64,000 bases of DNA. Source: Roseovarius sp. MMSF_3350. GTDB lineage: Bacteria; Pseudomonadota; Alphaproteobacteria; Rhodobacterales; Rhodobacteraceae. The notes below the pieces were generated by a model. It made no database searches, was not told the origin of the DNA, and worked only from the letters and a program-made list of their open reading frames with translations. Every line of letters begins with the position of its first letter. Within the stretch, counting starts at the first letter, position 1. This document shows positions 56,589 to 64,000 of this stretch, piece after piece. The stretch spans positions 1-64,000 of the forward strand of contig NZ_JASHIZ010000025.1 of NCBI RefSeq assembly GCF_030733425.1, written 5' to 3'. A program made the translations under genes and the position numbers.

Positions 56589-56919
56589 TGATTCGAAGCT
56601 GGACCTGTGTTTCTGCGCGCTGGGTGATCCGACGCGGCGGGTTATCCTGCAACGGCTGGCACGCGGCCCCGCGAGTGTCAGCGAACTGGCCGCGCCACAC
56701 GACATGGCGCTGCCGTCCTTCATGAGCCACCTGAAAAAGTTGGAGGAGGCCGGGCTGGTCACCTCCGACAAGCAGGGCCGGACCCGGACCTGCACCCTGG
56801 CCCCGGACGCGTTCGCGCCGGTCGACGACTGGCTGAGCGATCAGCGCCGGATCTGGGAAGGCCGGCTGGATCAGCTGGACGATTACGTTGCAACCTTGAT
56901 GAAGGACCGAAAGACATGA
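56578..56919 (+). CDS. ArsR-family transcriptional regulator
   Basis: 113 residues. Winged helix with LGDPTRRVILQRLARGPASV and recognition helix LPSFMSHLKKLEEAGLV. No cysteine metal-binding pair, so probably not a metal sensor. The stop overlaps the SRPBCC start. Confidence 0.92.
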   Translation: MAKYDSKLDLCFCALGDPTRRVILQRLARGPASVSELAAPHDMALPSFMSHLKKLEEAGLVTSDKQGRTRTCTLAPDAFAPVDDWLSDQRRIWEGRLDQLDDYVATLMKDRKT

Positions 56920-57383
56920 ATCTGAATCCCGAAACCGATCTGAGCTTTACCCGCACCCTGAACGCTCCGCGTGCGCTGATCTGGGAGTGCTGGACCACGC
57001 CGGAGCACATCAAGCATTTCTTCGTGCCCAAGCCGCACAGCATCGAGAGCTGCGAAATCGACCTGCGCGTGGGCGGGCGGTTCAACACGGTGATGAACGT
57101 GGACGGACACCTGATGGACAACAAGGGCGTATACCTGGAGGTGGTCGAGATGGAACGGCTTGTCTTTACCGATACCTATACCGAGGGTTGGGCGCCGGTG
57201 CCGGACCCGTTCATGACGGCGATCCTGGACCTTGCGGACGACGGTCAGGGCGGCACGATCTATACCGCGACGGCGCGGCATCGGTCGCCCGAGGCGAAGA
57301 AGACCCACGAGGACATGGGGTTCTTCGATGGTTGGGGCACGGTGGCGACGCAGTTGGAGGAGTACGCGCAGAGCTTGAGGTAG
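56916..57383 (+). CDS. SRPBCC (AHSA1-like) protein
   Basis: 155 residues; START-like fold with FTRTLNAPRALIWECWTTPE and DLRVGGRFNTVM. Co-transcribed with ArsR, a recurring pair. Ligand unknown. Confidence 0.9.
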   Translation: MNLNPETDLSFTRTLNAPRALIWECWTTPEHIKHFFVPKPHSIESCEIDLRVGGRFNTVMNVDGHLMDNKGVYLEVVEMERLVFTDTYTEGWAPVPDPFMTAILDLADDGQGGTIYTATARHRSPEAKKTHEDMGFFDGWGTVATQLEEYAQSLR

Positions 57384-57396
57384 AGGGCGAGGGCGC

Positions 57397-57418
57397 GTGG
57401 GTTTTCACCCACCCTACG
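57397..57418 (+). repeat. GTGGGT..ACCCACCCTACG repeat, copy 4
   Basis: Direct repeat of copy 3, 13 bases after the SRPBCC stop and ahead of the rpsD promoter. Confidence 0.8.
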
Positions 57419-57459
57419 CCTGCGTTGCGGGAAACGTGCGGATTGGGCGAAGCGACGTG

Positions 57460-57487
57460 TTGACTCTGCCCCGAACCCTTATATAAG
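57460..57487 (+). promoter_or_regulatory. rpsD promoter
   Basis: TTGACT (57460-57465) and TATAAG (57482-57487), 16-base spacer; a strong promoter fitting a ribosomal gene. Leaves a leader of about 115 bases. Confidence 0.7.
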
Positions 57488-57540
57488 CGCGGCTTCATTG
57501 GTGTTGGTGGCCCTCGCAAGGGGATGCCTGTCGCCCGAGA

Positions 57541-57559
57541 TCCCGGGTCAAGCCCGGGA
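57541..57559. repeat. GTCCCGGG-family hairpin in the rpsD leader
   Basis: Arms TCCCGGG and CCCGGGA around TCAAG, inside the predicted untranslated leader, 50 bases before the ATG. Could influence rpsD message folding. Confidence 0.7.
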
Positions 57560-57608
57560 CGGGGAGAGGACAACGCCCTTCGAAACCTGAAACGAAGGAG
57601 ATCAGCAG

Positions 57609-58229
57609 ATGACGAAGAGAACTGCTGCCAAATACAAGATCGACCGCCGGATGGGTGAAAACATCTGGGGGCGTCCGAAATCCCCGGTCAACCGCCGCGA
57701 ATACGGCCCCGGCCAGCACGGCCAGCGCCGCAAAGCCAAAATTTCCGACTTCGGTCTGCAGCTGCGCGCGAAGCAGAAGTTGAAAGGCTATTACGGCGAC
57801 CTGACCGAGAAGCAATTCCGCCGCATCTTCCGCGAGGCCGAGCGTCTGAAAGGCGACACCGGCGAGCTGCTGATCGGCCTGCTGGAGCGCCGGTTGGACG
57901 CGGTCGTGTACCGTGCCAAGTTCGTGCCGACCATCTTTGCCGCGCGTCAGTTCGTGAACCACCGTCACGTGCGCGTGAACGGTCATCTGGTGAACATCCC
58001 GTCCTACCGTGTTAAAGAGGGCGACGTGATCGAGGTTCGCGACCGTTCCAAGCAGATGGCCGCCATCCTGGAGGCCACCCAGCTGCCCGAGCGCGACGTG
58101 CCGGACTATATCGACGTGGACAACTCGAAGCTGACCGCCACTTTCGTGCGGACGCCTTCGCTGGGCGACGTGCCGTACCCGGTGATGATGGAACCGAACC
58201 TGGTCATCGAATTCTACGCGCAGAACTAA
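57609..58229 (+). CDS. rpsD: 30S ribosomal protein S4
   Basis: 206 residues; binds 16S rRNA early in small-subunit assembly. S4 domain [14 protein letters not shown] and [16 protein letters not shown]. Cysteine-free, so not the zinc form. AAGGAG precedes the ATG. Confidence 0.98.
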   Translation: MTKRTAAKYKIDRRMGENIWGRPKSPVNRREYGPGQHGQRRKAKISDFGLQLRAKQKLKGYYGDLTEKQFRRIFREAERLKGDTGELLIGLLERRLDAVVYRAKFVPTIFAARQFVNHRHVRVNGHLVNIPSYRVKEGDVIEVRDRSKQMAAILEATQLPERDVPDYIDVDNSKLTATFVRTPSLGDVPYPVMMEPNLVIEFYAQN

Positions 58230-58259
58230 GTTCTTAGGTCTGCAGCACCTGATCCGGAA

Positions 58260-58285
58260 GGCCGCGCCGCTGGGCGCGGCCTTTT
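58260..58285 (+). terminator. rpsD rho-independent terminator
   Basis: Nine-base perfect stem GGCCGCGCC/GGCGCGGCC, loop GCTG, followed by TTTT. Confidence 0.85.
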
Positions 58286-58313
58286 GCATTTGCAAGTGAA
58301 GGAGACGCAGAGC

Positions 58314-59735
58314 ATGGCACAGGACTTTCCAAAGTACGGGCGTATCGACGGGACCATCGTGATGATCGGCTTCGGGTCGATCGCGAAGGGGACCTGGCCG
58401 CTGATCGAGCGGCATTTCGACTATGATGCCGAGAAATTCGTGGTGATCGAGCCGAACGCGGCCAATCACGAGGCTTTGCGCGAATTGGGTCTTCGGTTCA
58501 TCCCAGAGGCGGTGACGCAGGAGAACTACCGCGAATTGCTGGGCGGGCTGATCGAGCCGGGCAAGGGGTTCGTGGTGAACCTGAGCGTGGATACCTCGTC
58601 GCTCGACCTGATGAAGTTCTGCCGCGAGCAGGGCGTGCTTTACATCGACACGGTGGTGGAGCCCTGGGCGGGGTATTACTTCGACACGACAGACAACGCG
58701 GCGCGGACGAACTATGCCCTGCGGCAGGCGGTGCGGGACGAGAAGGCAGCCAATCCGGGCGGGACCACGGCGGTGAGTTGCTGCGGGGCCAACCCCGGGA
58801 TGGTCAGCTGGTTCGTGAAGGAAGCGTTGCTGACGCTGGCCCGCGATACCGGCAAGGATGCGGACGCGCCGAAGGACCGGGAAGGCTGGGCCAGGCTGAT
58901 GCAGGGGCTGGGCGTGAAGGGCGTGCATATCGCAGAGCGCGACACGCAGGCGCGGGCGCTGCCGCGGCCACGGGGGCATTTCGTCAACACATGGTCGGTC
59001 GAAGGCTTCATCGCCGAGGGGTTCCAGCCCGCCGAGCTGGGCTGGGGCACGCATGAGACGTGGTTTCCCGAGAACGGGCACAGCCATGAGACGGGCTGTC
59101 GCGCGGGCATCTGGCTGGAGCGGCCGGGGGCGATCACGCGTGTGCATACGTGGTGCCCGACGCCGGGGCCGCAATTCGGCTTTCTTGTGACCCATAACGA
59201 GGCGATCTCGATTTCCGACTTCTACACGGTCGGCGCGGCGGAGGCGCCGGAGTTCCGGCCCACCTGCCACTATGCCTATCACCCCTGCGACGACGCGGTG
59301 CTGTCGCTGCACGAGATGTTCGGGGCCGGCCGCCAGCAGACCACGCACGAGATCCTGGACGTGGACGAGATCGTGACCGGCATCGATGAGCTGGGCGTGC
59401 TGCTTTACGGGCATGAGAAGAACGCGATGTGGTATGGCTCGCGCCTGTCGAACGAGGAGACCAAGGACCTTGCGCCCTACCAGAACGCCACTGGCCTTCA
59501 GGTGACGAGCGCGGTGCTGGCGGGCATGGTCTGGGCGCTGGAGAACCCGCAAGCGGGCATCGTGGAGACCGACGAAATGGACCATGCCCGGTGCCTTGAG
59601 GTGCAGCGGCCGTATCTGGGACCGGTGGAGGCGCATTATACCGACTGGACGCCCTTGCAGGACCGGTGGGAGCATTTCCCCGAGGATATCGACGAGAGCG
59701 ATCCGTGGCTTTTCCGGAACGTGCTGGCGTCATGA
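58314..59735 (+). CDS. hss: Homospermidine synthase
   Basis: Makes sym-homospermidine from putrescine, the main polyamine in many alphaproteobacteria. 473 residues from ATG 58314, after AAGGAGACGCAGAGC. NAD-binding IGFGSIAKGTWPL is near residue 18. WAGYYFDTT and SCCGANPGMVSW match the family. Stands alone. Confidence 0.94.
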   Translation: MAQDFPKYGRIDGTIVMIGFGSIAKGTWPLIERHFDYDAEKFVVIEPNAANHEALRELGLRFIPEAVTQENYRELLGGLIEPGKGFVVNLSVDTSSLDLMKFCREQGVLYIDTVVEPWAGYYFDTTDNAARTNYALRQAVRDEKAANPGGTTAVSCCGANPGMVSWFVKEALLTLARDTGKDADAPKDREGWARLMQGLGVKGVHIAERDTQARALPRPRGHFVNTWSVEGFIAEGFQPAELGWGTHETWFPENGHSHETGCRAGIWLERPGAITRVHTWCPTPGPQFGFLVTHNEAISISDFYTVGAAEAPEFRPTCHYAYHPCDDAVLSLHEMFGAGRQQTTHEILDVDEIVTGIDELGVLLYGHEKNAMWYGSRLSNEETKDLAPYQNATGLQVTSAVLAGMVWALENPQAGIVETDEMDHARCLEVQRPYLGPVEAHYTDWTPLQDRWEHFPEDIDESDPWLFRNVLAS

Positions 59736-59895
59736 GACGGGTGCGGCGTGGTCTGGACGCCGCAGGTCGTGTGATTTGATCATCGCGGGGCTGGTCACGA
59801 CACGCCGCTGCCGGTAATGCGGACGAGGACCACCTGTTCCGGGCTGCTGCGGCCCGGCACAGTGCGTGTCGCTGCCCCGCGAGGAAAGACATCAT

Positions 59896-60981
59896 ATGAC
59901 CAAGATCATGCCACAGCCCGGGATACTGGATATCGCGCCCTATGTGGGCGGAGCCAGCCATGTCGAGGGGGTGAGCAACGTGGTCAAGCTCAGCTCGAAC
60001 GAGAACCCGTTCGGGCCGAGCGAGGCGGCAAAGGATGCGTTTCGCAAGGTGGCGTTCGACCTGCACCGGTATCCGTCGACGGATCATGCCGGCCTGCGCG
60101 GTGCGATTGCCGAGGTACACGGGCTGGACCGCGACCGGATCATCTGCGGTGTGGGTAGTGACGAGATCCTGTCGCTGTTGTGCCAGTGCTATGCGGGGCC
60201 GGGCGACGAGGTGATCCATACCGAGCACGGGTTTGCGATCTACAAGATCGCGGCGCTGTCGAACGGCGCGGCGCCCGTGGAGGTGCCCGAGCGCGAGCGG
60301 GTAACGGATGTGGACGCGATCCTGGCGGCGGTCACGGATGCGACCCGGCTGGTCTTTGTCGCCAATCCCAACAATCCGACGGGCACAATGGTGGGCGACG
60401 GTGAGATCGCGCGGTTGGCCGAAGGGCTGCCGGAGCATGTGTTGCTGGTGCTGGACGGAGCCTATGCCGAGTATGTCGAAGGGTTTGACGGAGGCGCGAG
60501 CCTGGTGGATGCGCGCGAGAACGTGGTGATGACGCGGACCTTTTCCAAGCTTTACGGGCTGGGCGGGCTGCGCGTGGGCTGGGGCTATGGCCCGGCGCAT
60601 GTGATCGATGTGCTGAACCGGGTGCGGGGGCCCTTCAACCTGAGCCAGGCGGCGCTGGTCACCGCCGAGGCCGCGGTGCGCGACCAGGCCTGGGCCGAGA
60701 AATGCCGGACCGACAACACGCGGATGCGGGCCTGGCTGGCCGAGGCGCTGGCGGGGCATGGCGTACCCTCGGACACGTCGCTGGCCAATTTCATCCTGGC
60801 CCGCTTTGCCGACCGGGAACAGGCCGAGGCCTGTGACGAGTACCTGAAATCCGAAGGGCTGATCGTGCGGCGCGTGGCCGGCTACAACCTGCCGAACTGT
60901 CTGCGGATCACGGTTGGCGACGAATCCAGCTGCCGCCGTGTGGCCCATGCCGTCGGTCACTTCATGGGAGACGCGGAATGA
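59896..60981 (+). CDS. hisC: Histidinol-phosphate aminotransferase
   Basis: 361-residue PLP aminotransferase from ATG 59896. [18 protein letters not shown], the PLP lysine in [15 protein letters not shown]. Coupled to tyrA, so it may also transaminate prephenate or aromatic keto acids. Confidence 0.92.
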   Translation: MTKIMPQPGILDIAPYVGGASHVEGVSNVVKLSSNENPFGPSEAAKDAFRKVAFDLHRYPSTDHAGLRGAIAEVHGLDRDRIICGVGSDEILSLLCQCYAGPGDEVIHTEHGFAIYKIAALSNGAAPVEVPERERVTDVDAILAAVTDATRLVFVANPNNPTGTMVGDGEIARLAEGLPEHVLLVLDGAYAEYVEGFDGGASLVDARENVVMTRTFSKLYGLGGLRVGWGYGPAHVIDVLNRVRGPFNLSQAALVTAEAAVRDQAWAEKCRTDNTRMRAWLAEALAGHGVPSDTSLANFILARFADREQAEACDEYLKSEGLIVRRVAGYNLPNCLRITVGDESSCRRVAHAVGHFMGDAE

Positions 60982-61895
60982 GCGTGATCTACGATCGGGT
61001 TGCTCTGATCGGGCTGGGGCTGATCGCGTCGTCGATGTTCTGGGCGATGAAGCGCGCGGGGCTGGCGGGCGAGGTCACGGGCTATGCCCGGTCGGAAGAG
61101 ACCCGCGCCGTGGCGCGCGAGATCGGGCTGTGCGACCGGATTTGCGGCAGTGCCGCCGAGGCTGTCGAGGGCGCGGACCTGGTGGTGTTGTGCGTGCCGG
61201 TGGGCGTTATGGGCGCCGTGGCCGAAGAGATCGCGTCGGCGCTGAAACCGGGCGCGACGGTCAGCGACGTGGGATCGGTCAAGAAGGCCGTGATCGAGGC
61301 GGTCGGCCCACACTTGCCCGATGGCGTGCATTTCGTGCCGGCGCACCCGATGGCGGGCACCGAGCATTCGGGGCCGCGTTCGGGCTTTGCCGAATTGTTC
61401 GACAACAAATACACCCTGATCGTGCCGGTCGAAGGCAGCGACCGGGAGGCGGTGGACCGGCTGGAACAGCTGTGGCAGGCTATGGGCGCGCGGACCGACG
61501 AGATGGATGCCGATCACCATGACCTTGTCTGTGCCGTGACCAGCCACACGCCGCACCTGATTGCCTACACGATGGTGGGGGTGGCCGACGACCTGCGCCG
61601 GGTGACCGACAGCGAGGTTATCAAATATTCCGCCGCTGGTTTCCGCGACTTTACCCGGATTGCCGCCAGCGACCCCACGATGTGGCGCGACGTGTTCCTG
61701 ACCAACAAGGACGCGACGCTGGAAGTGCTGGGCCGGTTCACCGAGGAACTCTTTGCGCTGCAGCGGGCGATCCGCACCGGGGACGGCGATTTGCTGCACG
61801 CGTATTTTACGCGGACGAGGAGCATCCGGCGTGGTATTATCGATGCCGGGCAAGATACGGATGCGCCGGATTTCGGGCGCGTGAAAAAAAGGTGA
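60978..61895 (+). CDS. tyrA: Prephenate/arogenate dehydrogenase
   Basis: 305 residues; Rossmann motif [18 protein letters not shown], then [14 protein letters not shown] containing the catalytic His. Oxidative step to tyrosine; NAD or NADP preference unknown. Overlaps hisC by four bases. Confidence 0.92.
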   Translation: MSVIYDRVALIGLGLIASSMFWAMKRAGLAGEVTGYARSEETRAVAREIGLCDRICGSAAEAVEGADLVVLCVPVGVMGAVAEEIASALKPGATVSDVGSVKKAVIEAVGPHLPDGVHFVPAHPMAGTEHSGPRSGFAELFDNKYTLIVPVEGSDREAVDRLEQLWQAMGARTDEMDADHHDLVCAVTSHTPHLIAYTMVGVADDLRRVTDSEVIKYSAAGFRDFTRIAASDPTMWRDVFLTNKDATLEVLGRFTEELFALQRAIRTGDGDLLHAYFTRTRSIRRGIIDAGQDTDAPDFGRVKKR

Positions 61896-61900
61896 GCAGG

Positions 61901-62506
61901 ATGCGCTTGGCGTGGATTTTTCCAGTCTTTCTGGCGAGTTGTTCGTTTGGCGGTGGCGACAGGGATGACCCCGAGCTGGTGACGCGTGGTGCGGTCTGCG
62001 GTGATCCGTCGATACAGGGCGTCGTGGTGGGCGATGTGCCGGGAAGCGGCGCCTGCGGGATCGCCAACGCCGTCGAGGTGGACGCGGTCGGCGGGGTTCT
62101 GCTGAGCCAGCCCGCGACGATGAATTGCCGGACCGCGCAGACCCTGAATGCCTGGGTGAAGAACGACATGAAGCCGATCGTGGGAGACACGGGCGGCGGC
62201 GTCGTAAGCCTGAAAGTGGCAGCGCACTACGTGTGCCGCACCCGGAACCACAAGCGCGGCGCTCGGCTGTCGGAGCATTCCAAGGGCAACGCGATCGACA
62301 TCTCGGCCTTTAGGTTGCGGGACGGTACGGATATTTCCGTGCTGAACGACTGGGGCACGGGCAAGCGGGGCAAGATCCTGCGGCAGTTGCACAGCAGCGC
62401 TTGCGGGCCATTCGGCACGGTGTTGGGGCCGGGATCCGACGGGTATCACAACGACCACTTCCATTTCGACACGGCGGAGCACCGGAACGGATCGTACTGC
62501 CGGTAA
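61901..62506 (+). CDS. Extensin-like lipoprotein
   Basis: 201 residues from ATG 61901 (GTG 61892, overlapping the tyrA stop, is possible). Lipobox LASC at 12-15. C-terminal extensin-like domain with LSEHSKGNAIDIS and YHNDHFHFD, reminiscent of metal-dependent DD-carboxypeptidase sites. Probable envelope function. Confidence 0.88.
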   Translation: MRLAWIFPVFLASCSFGGGDRDDPELVTRGAVCGDPSIQGVVVGDVPGSGACGIANAVEVDAVGGVLLSQPATMNCRTAQTLNAWVKNDMKPIVGDTGGGVVSLKVAAHYVCRTRNHKRGARLSEHSKGNAIDISAFRLRDGTDISVLNDWGTGKRGKILRQLHSSACGPFGTVLGPGSDGYHNDHFHFDTAEHRNGSYCR

Positions 62507-62564
62507 TCATCCAGGTTCGACCGGGTGAAGCTCAAGAAATCTGCACGGCGAGAGCAGCCACGCG

Positions 62565-62948
62565 TCAGGCTGTGTCGGAGGCGTGCTCTTTCAGCACGTC
62601 GATAGGCACGATATCCAGCGCGCGGGCGTGGGTGGCCTCGAGCCGGACCTTGGGCGCGCAGCCTTCGTCATGGGCCTGAAGGAAGCGGCCGGCGCAAAGG
62701 CACCAGTGGTCGCCGGGTCTGAGACCGTCAAAGCCGAATTCAGGGCGCGGCGTGGAGAGGTCGTTGCCAACGTACTTGGAATAGGCGAGGAATTCGGCGG
62801 TCATCAGGGCGCAGACCGTGTGGCTGCCCTGATCCTCGGCGCAGGTGTTGCAGTGCCCGTCGCGGAAAAAGCCGGTCATCGGCGCGGTGGAGCAGCTTTC
62901 GAGCTTGCCGCCCAGCACGTTGACGGAGGTGTCCATTTCGATAGCCAT
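62565..62948 (-). CDS. DUF2237 family protein
   Basis: 127 residues from ATG 62948 after AAGGAG. Cys-rich: ESCSTAPMTGFFRDGHCNTC and HWCLCAGRF. Function unknown; metal binding is plausible. Confidence 0.88.
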   Translation of the reverse strand: MAIEMDTSVNVLGGKLESCSTAPMTGFFRDGHCNTCAEDQGSHTVCALMTAEFLAYSKYVGNDLSTPRPEFGFDGLRPGDHWCLCAGRFLQAHDEGCAPKVRLEATHARALDIVPIDVLKEHASDTA

Positions 62949-63025
62949 GCGGTGCTCCTTGGTCCGGTTGGGCATATCCTGCACGGGCCGCGCCCGTGGG
63001 GCAAGGGAGGCGGGGTGTCGCGGCC

Positions 63026-64000
63026 CTAGAACGTTTCGGCGATGCGGCGGAACATGGCGATGTTGGCGTCGTTCACGCCCGGCTCGCGGAAGGCGCGGTC
63101 GGCGGCGGTGGTGACGATGACCACGTCGCGGCCCTGGTCGATATAGATGTACTGACCGTAGATGCCGCGGGCCATGAACTGGCCCGGCTCGGCGCCTTGC
63201 GGTATCCACCATTGGTAGCCGTAGCCGATCTGGCCCGGCTCGGTGGGGGCGCTGGGGGCGGTGGACTCGGCGATCCAGTCGGCGGGGACGACTTGCCGGC
63301 CGCCCAGCTGGCCGTTCTGCTCGATCATCAGGCCGAAGCGGGCATAGTCGCGCGTGGTCAGGTTTAGGCCGCCGAGCACGAAGGCCACGCCTTCGCCGTC
63401 GGTGATGTAGTAAGGCGCGGACTCGAGCCCGAGCGGGGCAATGATCTTTTCCGACAGCAGCGAGGGGATGTCGCGGCCCGTGGCGCCGCGGATGATCATG
63501 CCAAGGACATGCGTGTCGATGGAGACGTATTGCCAGCGCTGGCCGGATTCCGCGTCCCGCTCGGTGAGGCCGGCGGCGAAGCCGTCCATCGTGCCGCCCA
63601 GGGCCAGCACGCGGCCCATGCGGTTGATGTCGGAATCGTAATCCAGGTAATCCTCGTCGAAGCGCACGCCGCTGGTCATTTGCAGCACGTTGCGGATGGT
63701 GGCGCCGTCATAGGCGCTGCCCTTCAGCATCGGGGCATACTGCGTGACCGGGTCGTCGAGCGAGGCGATATCGCCCTCGGCCACGACAATGCCCATCAAC
63801 GCCGAAAGAAAGGACTTGGCCACCGACCAGCTGATGCGGCGGTCGTCGGGTGAGGTGCCGAGGTGATAGCTTTCGTGGACGACTTCGCCTTGGTGCAGGA
63901 CCATGAGCGAGGTGACGGCGCGGGTGTCGATCCAGTCCTCGGTGCCGTCCGGCAAGGTCATGGGCTGGCCCTCGGGCAGGGGCATGACGGGGGCGTCGCC
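63026..64000 (-). CDS. Serine hydrolase (beta-lactamase/class C family), 5' end cut
   Basis: The frame stays open past 63985 to the window edge, so the N terminus is missing. Active-site SxxK is in SVAKSF. YGYQWWIPQGAEPGQFMARG and IYGQYIYI fit the esterase/penicillin-binding class. Substrate unknown. Confidence 0.88.
   Translation of the reverse strand, partial: GDAPVMPLPEGQPMTLPDGTEDWIDTRAVTSLMVLHQGEVVHESYHLGTSPDDRRISWSVAKSFLSALMGIVVAEGDIASLDDPVTQYAPMLKGSAYDGATIRNVLQMTSGVRFDEDYLDYDSDINRMGRVLALGGTMDGFAAGLTERDAESGQRWQYVSIDTHVLGMIIRGATGRDIPSLLSEKIIAPLGLESAPYYITDGEGVAFVLGGLNLTTRDYARFGLMIEQNGQLGGRQVVPADWIAESTAPSAPTEPGQIGYGYQWWIPQGAEPGQFMARGIYGQYIYIDQGRDVVIVTTAADRAFREPGVNDANIAMFRRIAETF

Noticed and set aside
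56482..57418. Composite transposon around the ArsR/SRPBCC pair
   Set aside because: No transposase lies between or beside the repeats, and the repeat occurs elsewhere in the window alone.

Overview
The window is a GC-rich (roughly 65% by eye), gene-dense stretch of alphaproteobacterial chromosome. It most likely comes from the Rhodobacteraceae, in or near the marine Roseobacter group. The evidence is the gene content and order: murA-DUF2948-hisD-UPF0262-low-molecular-weight phosphatase, mreBCD-mrdA-rodA, an Mrp operon with A and B fused, homospermidine synthase, plant-type gshA, hpsN/cuyA-type sulfonate genes and class III sirtuin cobB. Most genes are chromosomal housekeeping. There is no rRNA, CRISPR array, transposase, integrase or prophage. 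One tRNA (Thr-GGT) is present.

Layout. 0-4.7 kb: pyrB, three small membrane or PH-like proteins, a dihydroorotase homologue that has lost metal-site residues, then plsY. 4.8-8.5 kb: gshA, a membrane protein, rsmE, and divergent ubiA. 8.5-12.1 kb: envelope proteins (OmpA family with a coiled-coil partner, TonB-like). 12.2-16 kb: a helix-hairpin-helix protein with a histone-H1-like lysine-rich tail, then a probable sulfonate-degradation unit on the minus strand (hpsN, cuyA, Asp/Glu-racemase family). 16-25.5 kb: cobB, gph, an M20 deacylase, panCB, a YcaQ-type glycosylase, an SDR and small secreted proteins. 25.6-28.8 kb: a three-gene GDP-sugar operon (gmd, Fcl-type reductase, ColD-type 3-dehydratase) that fits GDP-L-colitose synthesis, facing kdsD. 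29-34.5 kb: trhO, FMN reductase, pncA, UDG-family, SseB-like and ghrA. 34.5-40.2 kb: the rod-shape operon mreB-mreC-mreD-mrdA-rodA on the minus strand. 40.5-47.7 kb: tRNA-Thr, murA to the phosphatase, then NTF2-like, GNAT and a maleate-isomerase-like protein. 48-50 kb: LpxR-type and Hint-domain proteins. 50.3-56.4 kb: mrpA(B)CDEFG. 56.4-58.3 kb: an ArsR/SRPBCC pair and rpsD. 58.3-64 kb: homospermidine synthase, hisC-tyrA, extensin-like lipoprotein, DUF2237 and a serine hydrolase cut by the window end.

Three families of intergenic palindromes recur. (i) AT-rich perfect hairpins centred on CGTACG, GCGC or similar, often in tandem pairs (12.2, 16.06, 25.5, 28.8 and 33.5 kb). (ii) A GTCCCGGG-TCAAG-CCCGGGAC hairpin (4.8, 47.9 twice, 56.4 and 57.5 kb). 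(iii) a GTGGGT..ACCCACCCTACG element (two at 0.1 kb, then 56.5 and 57.4 kb, the last two flanking the ArsR/SRPBCC pair).

I see no unmistakable new multi-gene defence or mobile system. The strongest candidates for further work are the predicted colitose operon with its elaborate hairpins, the hpsN-cuyA-racemase unit, and the HhH/H1-like protein with its operator-like palindromes. All functions are assigned from sequence features and recalled family knowledge; no database search was run.
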